This document shows positions 7,643 through 17,588 of a stretch of DNA of 64,000 nucleotides, piece by piece. Source of the stretch: AWTP1-13 sp050248715 (GTDB lineage Bacteria; Pseudomonadota; Alphaproteobacteria; Rhizobiales; Hyphomicrobiaceae). The position numbers were made by a program, and so were the translations under genes. The notes beneath the pieces are model-generated. The model had not been told where the DNA came from, searched no databases, and was given only the letters and a program-made list of their open reading frames with translations. Numbering within the stretch: the stretch's first letter is position 1; the number at the start of each line of letters is the position of its first letter. The stretch lies in the NCBI GenBank assembly GCA_050248715.1, contig JBFWRV010000002.1, positions 124,001 through 188,000 of the forward strand, written 5' to 3'.

Positions 7643-10600
7643 ATGTCGTTCACCGACATTTTCATCCGCCGGCCGGTCCTCGCCAGCGTCGTGAGCCTGC
7701 TGATCCTGCTTGTCGGCCTCGCCTCGGCCTTCAACCTGCCAGTGCGGCAGTTCCCGAAGACATCCAACACCACGATCACCATCACGACGGCCTACCCAGG
7801 CGCAAACGCCGACCTGATCAAGGGCTTCATCACCACACCGATCCAGCAAGCGGTCGCCAGCGCCGAGGGCATCGACACGCTCACGTCCTCCTCGCAGCAG
7901 AACACCAGCCTGGTCACCCTCAACCTGCGGCTGGATGCCGACCCCGACCGCGCGGTTGCCGACGTGCTGTCCAAGATCCAGCAGGTCAAGAGCGTGCTGC
8001 CTGCCGAGGCGCAGGACCCGATCGTCATCAAGCAGACCGGCGAGCCGTATGCGCTGATGTATCTCTCCTTCAACAGCAAGGTGATATCGGCCTCGCAGAT
8101 CACGGACTACCTGACGCGCGTGGTGCAGCCGCGTCTGCAGACCATCGATGGCGTCGCCAACGCCCAGATTCTGGGCGGGCAGACTTTCGCCATGCGCATC
8201 TGGCTGAACCCCGACAAGATGGCGGCGCTCGGCGTCACGCCGCTCGACGTCCGCAATGCACTGGCGGCCAACAACTTCACCAGCGCCGCCGGACAGGTGA
8301 AGAGCGACTTCACGCAGACGACCATCAACGCCGAGACGGCACTCAACGATCCCGTCGAGTTCGGCAAGCTCGTGGTGATGACCCGCGGCGACGCGCTGAT
8401 CCGCCTCAGCGACCTGGCCACCATCGAGCTCGGGGCGGAGAACGCCGATTCCTCCTCCGTGTTCGACGGCCTCAAGGCGGTGTTCGTCGGCGTCTTCACC
8501 ACGCCGACGTCCAACCCGCTGACCGTCATCGGCAACGTGCGCAAGGCCTTCCCCGACATCCAGCGCCAGCTCCCCGCCGGCATGGAAGGCGCCATCGCCT
8601 ACGACGCCACCAAGTTCATCGATGCCTCCATCCGCGAGGTGCAGGCGACGCTGCTCGAGGCGGCCCTCATCGTGGTCGTGGTAATCTTCCTGTTCCTCGG
8701 CAACCTCCGCTCCACCCTGATTCCGATCGTGACGATCCCGCTGTCGCTCATCGGCGTCATGTTCGCGCTGCTGGCGCTCGGCTACTCCATCAACCTGCTC
8801 ACGCTGCTGGCGCTGGTGCTGGCGATCGGCCTCGTCGTCGACGACGCCATCGTCGTGGTCGAGAACATCCACCGGCATATCGAGGAGGGCATGCAGCCCT
8901 TCGAGGCGGCGCTCACGGGAGCGCGCGAGATCGCCGTACCCGTCATCTCCATGACGATCACGCTGGCGGCGGTCTATGCGCCCATCGGCTTCGTCTCGGG
9001 CCTCACCGGCGCGCTGTTCCGCGAGTTCGCGTTCACGCTGGCCGGCGCCGTGATCGTCTCCGGCGTCATCGCCCTGACGCTGTCGCCGATGATGGCCTCC
9101 CTGCTGCTCAAGCCGCACACCTCCAGCGGCGCCTTCAACCGGTTCCTCGACCGCGTGTTCGATGGCGTGCGCCGGCGCTACGAGCGCAGGCTGCACCGTA
9201 CGCTCGACCGCCGGCCGGTGACCGTGCTGACCCTGGCCGGCGTCATCGCCGCGGTCGGCATCATGTACACGACCAGCCAGAAGGAGCTGGCGCCCGAGGA
9301 GGACCAGGGCATCCTGTTCAACATCGTCAAGGTGCCGCAGACCGCCAACCTCGACTATCTGGAGCAGACCACCACCGAGCTCAACAAGGTGTTCGACACG
9401 GTGCCCGAGAAGGAGCACGTGTTCCTGATCAACGGCATGAACGGCGATGTGCGCATGGCGATCGCCGGCATGCTGTTCAAGCCCTGGGAGGAGCGCACGC
9501 GCAGCCAGAAGGATATCCTGCAGAGCCTGCAGCCCAAGATGGGGGGCATCGCCGGCGGTCTGGCCATCTCGTTCCCCTTGCCCTCGCTGCCGGGCGCGGC
9601 GGGCGGCGGACCGCCGGTACAGTTCGTGGTGCAGACGACCGCCGATTACCAGCAGCTGGCGCAGGTGCTGACCGAGCTTCAGGCCGAAGCCGCCAAGAGC
9701 GGCCTCTTCATCTTCACCGACACGGACCTCAAGTTCCAGACGCCTCAGGTCGAGCTGAAGATCGATCACGACAAGGCCAACCGCCTCGGCGTGAGGATGT
9801 CGGACATCGGGGTCTCGCTGGCAACGCTGCTCGGGGGCAACTACGTCAACCGGTTCAATCTTTACGGCCGCAGCTACCAGGTGATCCCGCAAGTGCCGCG
9901 CGAGTACCGGCTGACCTCGGACTGGCTGCAGCGCTACCAGGTGCGCACGAGCACCGGCACTCTGGTTCCGCTCTCGAGCGTCGCCACGGTGGAGGAATCG
10001 GTGCAGCCGAACGCGCTGACGAGCTTCCAGCAGCTCAACTCGGCCACCTTGCAGGGCGTGCCGTTTCCGGGACGCACCATCGGCGAGGTCATCGACTTCC
10101 TGAAGACGACGGCCAGCCAGAAGCTCCCCGAGGGATTCTCCTACGACTTCCAGGGCGAGAGCCGGCAATACGTGCAGGAAGGCGGAACGCTGGTCATCAC
10201 GTTCGTGTTCGCCCTCATCATCATCTACCTCGTGCTGGCGGCCCAGTATGAGAGCTTCCGCGACCCGCTGATCATCCTCATTGCGCTGCCGACCGCCATC
10301 TTCGGGGCGCTCATACCGATCAACTTCGGGCTCGCCAGCATCAACATCTATACGCAGGTCGGGCTCGTGACGCTCATCGGCCTCATCTCCAAGCACGGCA
10401 TCCTGATGGTCGACTATGCCAACCACCTGCAGGAGAGGGAGGGCCTCGACCGACGCGCGGCCATCGAGCGGGCGGCCGCCATCCGCCTGCGGCCCATCCT
10501 GATGACCACCGCCGCCATGGTGGTGGGCATGGTGCCGCTGCTGATCGCCAGCGGCGCCGGTGCAGCCAGCCGCTTCTCGATCGGACTCGTGATCGCCGCC

Positions 10601-10750
10601 GGCATGACCATCGGCACGCTCTTCACGCTGTTCGTGACGCCTGTGGTCTACACCTATGTCGCCCGCGAGCACCGCACCCACGGCGCCCCGGCTGCCGCAC
10701 CCGCGGCCCCGGCCGCGGGCGATGCCGCGGCCGAGCGGCCGGCGCACTGA
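7643..10750 (+). CDS. RND multidrug efflux permease (HAE1 family, MexF/MdtC-like)
   Basis: A 1035-aa inner-membrane proton antiporter of the AcrB type, usual length for the family. It opens with MSFTDIFIRRPVLASVVSLL; the first large periplasmic loop spans about residues 35-330, and the second follows helix 7 at about 530-850. The proton-relay aspartates are D400 and D401 in GLVVDDAIVVVENI, matching D407/D408 of AcrB. The C-terminal half carries the repeat LISKHGILMVDYAN. It forms a pump with the preceding adaptor. No TolC-type outer-membrane gene follows, so a channel encoded elsewhere must complete the complex. Substrates unknown. Confidence 0.93.
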   Translation: MSFTDIFIRRPVLASVVSLLILLVGLASAFNLPVRQFPKTSNTTITITTAYPGANADLIKGFITTPIQQAVASAEGIDTLTSSSQQNTSLVTLNLRLDADPDRAVADVLSKIQQVKSVLPAEAQDPIVIKQTGEPYALMYLSFNSKVISASQITDYLTRVVQPRLQTIDGVANAQILGGQTFAMRIWLNPDKMAALGVTPLDVRNALAANNFTSAAGQVKSDFTQTTINAETALNDPVEFGKLVVMTRGDALIRLSDLATIELGAENADSSSVFDGLKAVFVGVFTTPTSNPLTVIGNVRKAFPDIQRQLPAGMEGAIAYDATKFIDASIREVQATLLEAALIVVVVIFLFLGNLRSTLIPIVTIPLSLIGVMFALLALGYSINLLTLLALVLAIGLVVDDAIVVVENIHRHIEEGMQPFEAALTGAREIAVPVISMTITLAAVYAPIGFVSGLTGALFREFAFTLAGAVIVSGVIALTLSPMMASLLLKPHTSSGAFNRFLDRVFDGVRRRYERRLHRTLDRRPVTVLTLAGVIAAVGIMYTTSQKELAPEEDQGILFNIVKVPQTANLDYLEQTTTELNKVFDTVPEKEHVFLINGMNGDVRMAIAGMLFKPWEERTRSQKDILQSLQPKMGGIAGGLAISFPLPSLPGAAGGGPPVQFVVQTTADYQQLAQVLTELQAEAAKSGLFIFTDTDLKFQTPQVELKIDHDKANRLGVRMSDIGVSLATLLGGNYVNRFNLYGRSYQVIPQVPREYRLTSDWLQRYQVRTSTGTLVPLSSVATVEESVQPNALTSFQQLNSATLQGVPFPGRTIGEVIDFLKTTASQKLPEGFSYDFQGESRQYVQEGGTLVITFVFALIIIYLVLAAQYESFRDPLIILIALPTAIFGALIPINFGLASINIYTQVGLVTLIGLISKHGILMVDYANHLQEREGLDRRAAIERAAAIRLRPILMTTAAMVVGMVPLLIASGAGAASRFSIGLVIAAGMTIGTLFTLFVTPVVYTYVAREHRTHGAPAAAPAAPAAGDAAAERPAH

Positions 10751-10770
10751 GGAGCGGACGGGCGGAGGGG

Positions 10771-10797
10771 GCGCCTGGGCCATACGGCCCGGGGCGC
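10771..10797. terminator. Hairpin between convergent genes
   Basis: Stem GCGCC-T-GGGCC / GGCCC-GG-GGCGC around ATAC, lying between the RND permease stop and the convergent desaturase stop. There is no T tract, so a bidirectional transcript end is plausible but not proven. Confidence 0.35.
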
Positions 10798-10807
10798 AGC
10801 ACCGGGC

Positions 10808-12310
10808 TCAGACCTGGAAACGGGTCGGCAGCAGGAACGCCATTGCGCGGCTGAACATGAGGTCGAACCGGGACGCCGCCCCCAGCCGCTCGATGTAGTG
10901 CCCGACCGGGCGGGTACGCTCCTCGACGACGCGGGCGAGCGCCGCCTTGTCTCCCTTCGGTATCCCGCCGAGGTTTCCATAGGAGGCAATTGCCGCGTAG
11001 TCCTTGCCCCAGAGCGCGGCGACGAAGGTGAGAGGGCTGAACGTTTCCTTGTGCATCACCACGGAGCGGTGGCCCGTCTCCTTCGCCGATTCCTTGGAGA
11101 AGTCCTCGTAATAGGCGGCCCAGTGCCGGCCCGGCCGCACGTGGTGCTCGACGTGGTAGTCGTTGCCGAGGTTGCCGTGCTCGGGACCGGCGTAGTTGGT
11201 GGTGTTGCCGTAGTTGTCCTGAATATCCTTGGGATCGACGAGCCCGTGCTGCCAGAAGGCGACCAGCGACTGCATGTTGCCGCCGATGAAGCGCGACACG
11301 AAGAGGATGATCGCACCCACGGGATTGAATATCCCGACGATGATGACGAAGGCCCACCAGATCGCCATGCCCCGTACCAGATCGCGAAGCTGGCGGTTCT
11401 TCCCCTTCGCCTTGATATAGCGGTAGATCGACACGCCGAAGACGAGATCCAGCCCCTGCTTGAAGGCGTGGCGGCTGAAGTCGAGGAAGCTGGTGCGGTC
11501 CAGATGCGCCGTGGTCTGCGAATCGAGAAGGCCGTTGTCCTCGACGTGATGCACATAGACGTGCTGCACCCGGTAGTAGTTGGGCGCCCGCGCGACCAGC
11601 ATCGCCAGCACGTACTCGAAATAGAACTGCAGCGCGGCGAACAGTTTCTTGATGGGCTCGGAGGCCCCGATCTTCGGCTGGAAGATGCGCGTGTGAATGT
11701 TGACGTGGTCGGCGAGCTCGTGCGGGAACTGGAGCAGCAGCAGCGCGGTTCCATAGGCGGCGAGCACGAAGTAGTTGTTGGTCTGCGGCAGGATCAGCAG
11801 CAGCGTCAGCGGGATCATCGCCACCGAGTTGCCGACCCAGATGCGCGTGTAGATCGCATCGATGGGATGGTGCAGATGGGTGGAGATCCAGCGGTCGAAG
11901 GGGCGCGAGGCAATCGTCTGCTTCAGCCCCTCGAACGTCTCGGGGTAGGCGATGTAGATGAGATAGCAGCGCGCGAAGATGCCGATCGAGAACCACATGG
12001 CGAGCTCGGCGGCGATCTCGCCCGGATATGCATAGTTGGGAAAGAAGTTCGGGATCGTCTGCGTCGCCGCCGACATGAGCACTGTCGAGGTCAGGAGGAA
12101 GGCGAACGGGGCACGCTCGACAATGGAGCGCGGCAGGATCTTGCTGAAGAGCCAGGCACCCGCGCCGACGAGCCAGTAGAGCGAGCAGCAAGCGATCACG
12201 AAGTAGAACGAGCACATCCCCGTGATGAAGGTGTAGCAGCCTCGCAGGAACCCCGGGCGGGCGGCAGGCCGGGCGGAGGCCGGCTCAGCGATCGCGGCAG
12301 CGTCGGACAC
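10808..12310 (-). CDS. Membrane fatty-acid desaturase-like di-iron protein
   Basis: A 500-aa integral membrane protein of the fatty-acid desaturase / alkane-hydroxylase superfamily. The three His clusters expected for the di-iron centre are present: HELADH (197-202, with H206 following), HVYVHH (250-255) and DYHVEHH (H386, H389, H390). Four or more hydrophobic segments lie at about 30-60, 70-90, 105-122, 165-195 and 315-340. GTG 12310 is chosen because GGAGG lies 9 bp upstream; a GTG ten codons earlier lacks this. It is longer than most desaturases (300-400 aa), so the substrate is uncertain. A perfect 24-bp palindrome 87 bp upstream suggests dedicated repression, as TetR-type regulators control many bacterial desaturases. 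Confidence 0.8.
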   Translation of the reverse strand: MSDAAAIAEPASARPAARPGFLRGCYTFITGMCSFYFVIACCSLYWLVGAGAWLFSKILPRSIVERAPFAFLLTSTVLMSAATQTIPNFFPNYAYPGEIAAELAMWFSIGIFARCYLIYIAYPETFEGLKQTIASRPFDRWISTHLHHPIDAIYTRIWVGNSVAMIPLTLLLILPQTNNYFVLAAYGTALLLLQFPHELADHVNIHTRIFQPKIGASEPIKKLFAALQFYFEYVLAMLVARAPNYYRVQHVYVHHVEDNGLLDSQTTAHLDRTSFLDFSRHAFKQGLDLVFGVSIYRYIKAKGKNRQLRDLVRGMAIWWAFVIIVGIFNPVGAIILFVSRFIGGNMQSLVAFWQHGLVDPKDIQDNYGNTTNYAGPEHGNLGNDYHVEHHVRPGRHWAAYYEDFSKESAKETGHRSVVMHKETFSPLTFVAALWGKDYAAIASYGNLGGIPKGDKAALARVVEERTRPVGHYIERLGAASRFDLMFSRAMAFLLPTRFQV

Positions 12311-12396
12311 TGGGTTCCTCCGTCGGTTCGCGGCACACACGGAAAATTCGGAATCATGCCATTTGCTGCCATGATCCTATGCCACAGCCCCTCTCT

Positions 12397-12420
12397 ATAC
12401 TGTTTCCGCCGAAACAGTAT
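12397..12420. promoter_or_regulatory. Perfect 10-bp-arm palindrome, candidate TetR-type operator
   Basis: ATACTGTTTC (12397-12406), CGCC, GAAACAGTAT (12411-12420). Lies between the divergent desaturase and DUF2147 genes. Size, AT-rich ends and the central 4-bp spacer resemble operators of TetR-family repressors that govern desaturase genes. The overlapping TATACT (12396-12401) could be a -10 element on the plus strand. No TetR gene lies nearby. Confidence 0.55.
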
Positions 12421-12599
12421 GATTCATCAACACTATGCGCCAGCTTGGGTAAACCCCCACAGAAGTTCGATTTTGCGGTGAAGCAGCAATGATTGTATCT
12501 AGCGGAACAGCCCTGGCGCCTCAAACCCTTTATCAGAGCCGTCGGAACGGGTCGGTGTTCGATGGTCCCGGCAAGCCTGCAACCCGAAGGAACAGCCTC

Positions 12600-13256
12600 A
12601 TGATTGCGATCATCAAGCGTGCAATTGCACCGTTTGCGATCACCCTCGCGGCCACCTGCGCCCCGGCCCTGGCAGCGCCCAGCGCCGTAGGCGTTTGGAT
12701 CGATCATACCGGCCGCGGCGCGGTCGAGATCATGGATTGCGGCGGCCGGCTGTGCGGCAAGCTCGTCTGGTTCCAGGACCCGAAAAACAACAAGGACGGC
12801 TGCAACTTCCAGATCATCGGCGACGTCAAGCCGGTCGCCGCCAACAGGTGGGACGGCGGCTGGATCGTCGACCCCGAGAAGGACCCCGACAAGAAGTACG
12901 ACGTCGAGATCACGCTGCTGAACGAGCAGAAGCTCAAGGTCATGGGCTACGCCGGAATCAAGTTCCTGAGCGAGACCATGATCTGGACACGCGCCAGGCC
13001 GGACATCAGGAAGTGCAGCACGACGACCTCGACAGCACCCGAATCGACACCCAATCCCGCCGATACGCCGCCCGCCGAGCAGGAGCCCCGGAAGGAGCGA
13101 GAGGCGACCGTCACAAATCCGCCCCCGGTCGAGCCCGAGCCGACGCCGGCTCCGGAGGGCGCTGAGCCGCCAAAGAAGACGGCTTCCACCAGCAAGCAGA
13201 AGGACTGCAAGGTCGACCTTTCCTTCGCGGTGATCACCTTTCCCTGCCCGGATTGA
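12600..13256 (+). CDS. Secreted DUF2147 protein
   Basis: A 218-aa exported protein. The start is ATG 12600, with AAGGA about 10 bp upstream, giving the signal peptide MIAIIKRAIAPFAITLAATC with cleavage near APALA-AP (residue 26). The DUF2147 domain spans about 28-135, with the typical GVWIDHTGRGAVEIMDCGGR opening, LCGKLVW and WDGGWIVDPEKD; it is a lipocalin-like fold of unknown function. The C-terminal third (about 140-205) is a Pro/Glu/Thr-rich linker ending in a short Cys-containing tail (CKVDLSFAVITFPCPD), an unusual addition. A strong intrinsic terminator follows 30 bp after the stop. Confidence 0.82.
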   Translation: MIAIIKRAIAPFAITLAATCAPALAAPSAVGVWIDHTGRGAVEIMDCGGRLCGKLVWFQDPKNNKDGCNFQIIGDVKPVAANRWDGGWIVDPEKDPDKKYDVEITLLNEQKLKVMGYAGIKFLSETMIWTRARPDIRKCSTTTSTAPESTPNPADTPPAEQEPRKEREATVTNPPPVEPEPTPAPEGAEPPKKTASTSKQKDCKVDLSFAVITFPCPD

Positions 13257-13285
13257 GTTCACTCGAGTTCGCCGTAACGAATGCG

Positions 13286-13319
13286 GGGCCTGCCGGCAAC
13301 GGCAGGCCCTTGCTTTTTT
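13286..13319 (+). terminator. Intrinsic terminator after the DUF2147 gene
   Basis: Perfect 10-bp stem GGGCCTGCCG / CGGCAGGCCC with loop GCAA, then TTGCTTTTTT. A classic rho-independent terminator on the plus strand. Confidence 0.92.
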
Positions 13320-13522
13320 GTGCACCGGCAGCAGTGCTCTTGCGTAAGCCCGCCCAAGCGATCACCCGGGCGGGCTGCAAACATTCGGGGGATGTCAGGA
13401 GTGCTGAAGGCCGGCGGGTCGGTCTGACGCAGCGGACCAGCGTGATGATCGAGAAGTCCGCTGCATCGTTAGCGGCTAGGTTGCTTCTCGATCTCGGTCA
13501 CACGAATTTCGCGACCAGGACA

Positions 13523-13714
13523 TTAGAGTGCGGCTGTCGGCCGCAACATCGCCTGCCATCGCCTGCGCCGCGCGAAGCGGTGCACGCGTGACGGTTGGAT
13601 GAAGAGTTCGCCGCCGCGCGAGACGATCGTGTACCGGCCAGGCTCGCTAAGGGCGTCGACCAGAGCAGCAAGGACACTCACCGGGGCATCGCTGTTGGAT
13701 TGAAGGATCGACAT
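13523..13714 (-). CDS. Small hypothetical protein, 63 aa
   Basis: A 63-aa frame starting at ATG 13714 with AGGGAG 7 bp upstream. The product (MSILQSNSDAPVSVLAALVD...) has a short amphipathic helix, then GRYTIVSRGGELFIQPSRV, which reads like two beta strands, and an Arg-rich C-terminus (HRFARRRRWQAML). The basic tail could bind nucleic acid, but no family is recognised. It stands alone between a terminator and the lpdA gene. Coding is supported mainly by the ribosome-binding site and plausible residue composition. Confidence 0.45.
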   Translation of the reverse strand: MSILQSNSDAPVSVLAALVDALSEPGRYTIVSRGGELFIQPSRVHRFARRRRWQAMLRPTAAL

Positions 13715-13972
13715 CGCTGAACTCCCTGTGGGCTCGAACTTCCGTAACCTTAAGACGGGAAACGGCGGACGCGCTGTGCCGGGAGGTACAAGCGCCAGCG
13801 CGTGCTGCCGGTGTTGTCACGCAAGCACCCGCGCACGCGGCATGGCTGGCAGTCCCGCGGGTCCATGTCGCTAGCCTGAGACCAACGCGGCCTATATCTT
13901 CCCCGCATCGTCACAAGCGGCTGGCCCTCGGATCAGGGAGCGTGCACGGCCGAGACGCAACGGGGACTGCGC

Positions 13973-15385
<1,413 letters not shown>

Positions 15386-15392
15386 GGCTCGC

Positions 15393-15816
15393 ATGTCCGA
15401 CGCGACGTCCCCGACCGCCCTTCCACCCCAGGGCTTCGCGCCGCACTTCCGCAAGAGCCTCGTCACCGACGCGTGGGAGCCGCTGTTCTCGCGCCGCGTC
15501 GACGGCTCGGTGCAGATCGGACTGAGGCTCGCCGACAAGCACTGCAACTCGGGCGGGTTCCTGCACGGCGGGGTCATCGCCGCGCTCGCCGACAATGCCA
15601 TGGGGCTCAGCTGTGCGGGCGAACTCGCCTCGGCGGGAGGCCGTGACGGTCAGTCTCAGCCTCGACTACGTCGGGGCGGCCAGGCTCGGTCAGTGGCTGC
15701 AGATCGAGCCGAGGGTCATCAAGACAGGCAAGTCCATGGCGTTTGCCGATGCTCTGGTCACAGCTGACGGCTCGACCATCGCCCGCGCCAGTGCGACATT
15801 CAGGGTGTTGGCATAG
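15393..15816 (+). pseudogene. PaaI-type acyl-CoA thioesterase, broken by one frameshift
   Basis: Two parts of one hotdog-fold thioesterase are encoded in different frames. The first (from ATG 15393) runs through the family signature GGFLHGGVIAALADNAMG up to GELASA; the second continues with VTVSLSLDYVGAARLGQW and ends ARASATFRVLA at 15816. Removing one G from the GGG run at 15635-15637 restores a single frame reading ...ELASAEAVTVSLSLDYVG, about 140 aa, the normal family length. All other parts are intact, so this is either a very recent mutation or, more probably, a single-base assembly error; an N gap lies only 1 kb away. It would hydrolyse aryl- or acyl-CoA thioesters and is 7 bp after lpdA. 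Confidence 0.8.
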
Positions 15817-15825
15817 GTGGCGTCC

Positions 15826-16434
15826 ATGCATGTTCGTATCCTGCCGCAGCGGCTCGCGGGACTTGTCTGCATCCTGTTGCTGGTGGCCGCGACGGCGGTT
15901 GCGGACCGGACCGCAGCTCAGTCGCCACCTACAGATGAAGAGTCGGCAGGGCGCGCCCGACGCATCGACGCCCTGTTTTCCGCCCTCAAGACGACGCAGG
16001 TCGAAGAGGAGGGCGACGCCATGGTGGCGGAGATCTGGCGGCTGTGGCTGCAGTCGGGGAGATCCGATCTGGATGCGGCCATGCAGCAAGCGACCAACCT
16101 GATGAACAGCGGGCTCTCCGTGCTGGCGATGCCGACGTTCGACGACATCGTCGCGAAGGCGCCGGATTGGGCCGAGGCCTGGAACAAACGCGCCACAGCG
16201 CTCTATCTCGTCGGTGAGCACGATCGCTCGCTGGCCGACATCGACCGCGTCCTGGCGCTGGAGCCCCGGCACTTCGGTGCGCTCGCGGGCATGGGCCTCA
16301 TCCGCATCGCGAAGGGCGAGCCGCGCGAGGCGCTTGCCGCCTATCGCCGCGCGCTCGCCGTCAATCCCTTCCTGAAGGAGCGGCACGGGCTGATCCCGGA
16401 GTTGGAGCGGCAAGTGGGCGAGCGGCCGCTGTGA
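15826..16434 (+). CDS. Exported TPR protein
   Basis: A 202-aa protein with an N-terminal hydrophobic signal or anchor (residues about 8-28, LAGLVCILLLVAATAVA) and an alpha-helical body. Two to three tetratricopeptide-like repeats lie at about 95-185 (WAEAWNKRATALYLVGEHDR, then HFGALAGMGLIRIAKGEP, then EALAAYRRALAVNPF). ATG 15826 is chosen because AGGTGG lies 6-8 bp upstream; a GTG at 15817 is possible. It directly follows the thioesterase (9 bp) and may share its transcript. Such proteins usually act as periplasmic scaffolds; no partner is identifiable. Confidence 0.75.
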   Translation: MHVRILPQRLAGLVCILLLVAATAVADRTAAQSPPTDEESAGRARRIDALFSALKTTQVEEEGDAMVAEIWRLWLQSGRSDLDAAMQQATNLMNSGLSVLAMPTFDDIVAKAPDWAEAWNKRATALYLVGEHDRSLADIDRVLALEPRHFGALAGMGLIRIAKGEPREALAAYRRALAVNPFLKERHGLIPELERQVGERPL

Positions 16435-16438
16435 CGCT

Positions 16439-16454
16439 TGCCGCCCGGGCGGCA
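16439..16454. terminator. Perfect palindrome between convergent genes
   Basis: TGCCGCCC-GGGCGGCA, able to fold as a 6-bp stem with a CCGG loop, between the TPR gene and the convergent NlpC/P60 gene. No T tract; a bidirectional transcript end is possible. Confidence 0.35.
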
Positions 16455-16485
16455 GCTCGTCGCCAAAGCGCCGTGCAAGGACGCC

Positions 16486-17576
16486 TCAGCCGAAGCGCTT
16501 CACCGACGTGATCTCGGCGCCGGTGCGCAGGATGCGCGCTGTGGCCCCGCAGAGGGGTTCCGTCGCCACCATCATGTGGTGCGCATTGGCGTGCAGCAGC
16601 CACTCGCTGTCGCGCATGATGCCGACGTGCCCCTTCCAGAACACGATGTCACCGCGCCGCAGCCCGCCGAGGCCNNNNNNNNNNNNNNNNNNNNNNNNNN
16701 NNNNNNNNNNNNNNNNNNNNNNNNNNNNNNNNNNNNNNNNNNNNNNNNNNNNNNNNNNNNNNNNNNNNNNNNNNCGCAGAGGGGTTCCGTCGCCACCATC
16801 ATGTGGTGCGCATTGGCGTGCAGCAGCCACTCGCTGTCGCGCATGATGCCGACGTGCCCCTTCCAGAACACGATGTCACCGCGCCGCAGCCCGCCGAGGC
16901 CAGCGTCAAGAGGGACCGTCTCGCCCACCTCCGCCTGCTGCATGTCGCTGTCGCGCGGACAGGCCTTGCCTGTCGCTTCGAGGGCGACCTGCAGGAGGCC
17001 CGAGCAGTCCAGGCCGAGCCGCGTCTTGCCGCCCCACAGATAGGGTGCGCCGACGAACGCCTCCGCCATCGCGACGAAGTCAGCGGCGAAGCAGTTGCGC
17101 TCGGCGACGTGGGCTGAGGGCACGTAGCGGCCATCCTCCAGCCTGGCGAATGCGGGACCTGTCTCCGCAACGGCCAGCTCTGCGTTCATGCTCAGATGCA
17201 GGGACGGGCAGCTCTTGATGTCGGGCGCGGGGTAGAGCGCAGAGCCGAGCGCGCTTATCCTGTGCGTCGCCGCGCGGACATGCGACGACAGGGCCGCGGT
17301 CGGCAGATAGCCGACATAGCCGTCGCCCGCGAGCTGCACCCAGGCCCAGCCATCGCGCTCGTCGTAGACCGTGACCGCCTCGCCGAACAGCGCCTCCGTC
17401 GTCCACCCCGCGTGCGCATCGGGCTCGGCCCGCAGCGCCGCGGAGGCGGCGATGACCTGCCGCGCCTCGCCTCTCGCGAAGCGCGGCGCCGACACCTTGC
17501 CGCGCAACACCTCCGCGGCAAGGTCGCTGCGATAGGCATTGCGGCGCTTGTCGAGGCTCGTTTCCGTCACCGTCAC
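16486..17576 (-). CDS. NlpC/P60 (C40) cell-wall hydrolase, split by an assembly gap
   Basis: A peptidoglycan endopeptidase-type protein with N-terminal SH3-like domains (about residues 35-165) and a C-terminal NlpC/P60 domain. The catalytic Cys is C191 (GLDCSGLLQVAL), the His is H241 (WKGHVGIM) and the third polar residue is probably H253 (LLHANAHH). The window sequence is interrupted by 100 N flanked by an exact 127-bp duplication. Collapsing one copy gives 864 bp, precisely 288 codons, ending KRFG-stop at 16486, so the gene is intact at 287 aa. It starts at ATG 17576, 12 bp after the aminopeptidase stop, and is probably in the same operon. No signal peptide is evident, as is usual for this SH3-NlpC subgroup. 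Confidence 0.85.
16548..16901. repeat. 127-bp exact duplication flanking an N gap (assembly artefact)
   Basis: Bases 16548-16674 and 16775-16901 are identical over 127 bp and are separated by exactly 100 N. The duplication sits inside one gene and collapsing it restores the reading frame. 127 is the largest k-mer of common short-read assemblers, so two contigs sharing a k-mer overlap were scaffolded instead of merged. Confidence 0.9.
16675..16774. other. Assembly gap, 100 N
   Basis: Placeholder run of N of conventional length 100. Flanks overlap (see the 127-bp duplication), so the true gap is negative and no sequence appears to be missing. Confidence 0.95.
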
Positions 17577-17588
17577 TCCGTTGCCGGC

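Noticed and set aside
6212..10783. Antisense open frame of over 1500 codons opposite the RND operon
   Set aside because: A by-product of strong third-position GC bias in the sense genes. The translation is low-complexity Arg/Gly/His/Asp text with no domain, while the sense strand encodes clear MFP and RND proteins.
13253..13591. Possible 112-codon gene after the DUF2147 gene
   Set aside because: It runs through the intrinsic terminator at 13286-13319 and has no domain or ribosome-binding site.
16572..16846. Two partial or duplicated NlpC/P60 genes around the N gap
   Set aside because: The duplication is an exact 127-bp contig overlap; collapsing it gives one intact gene.
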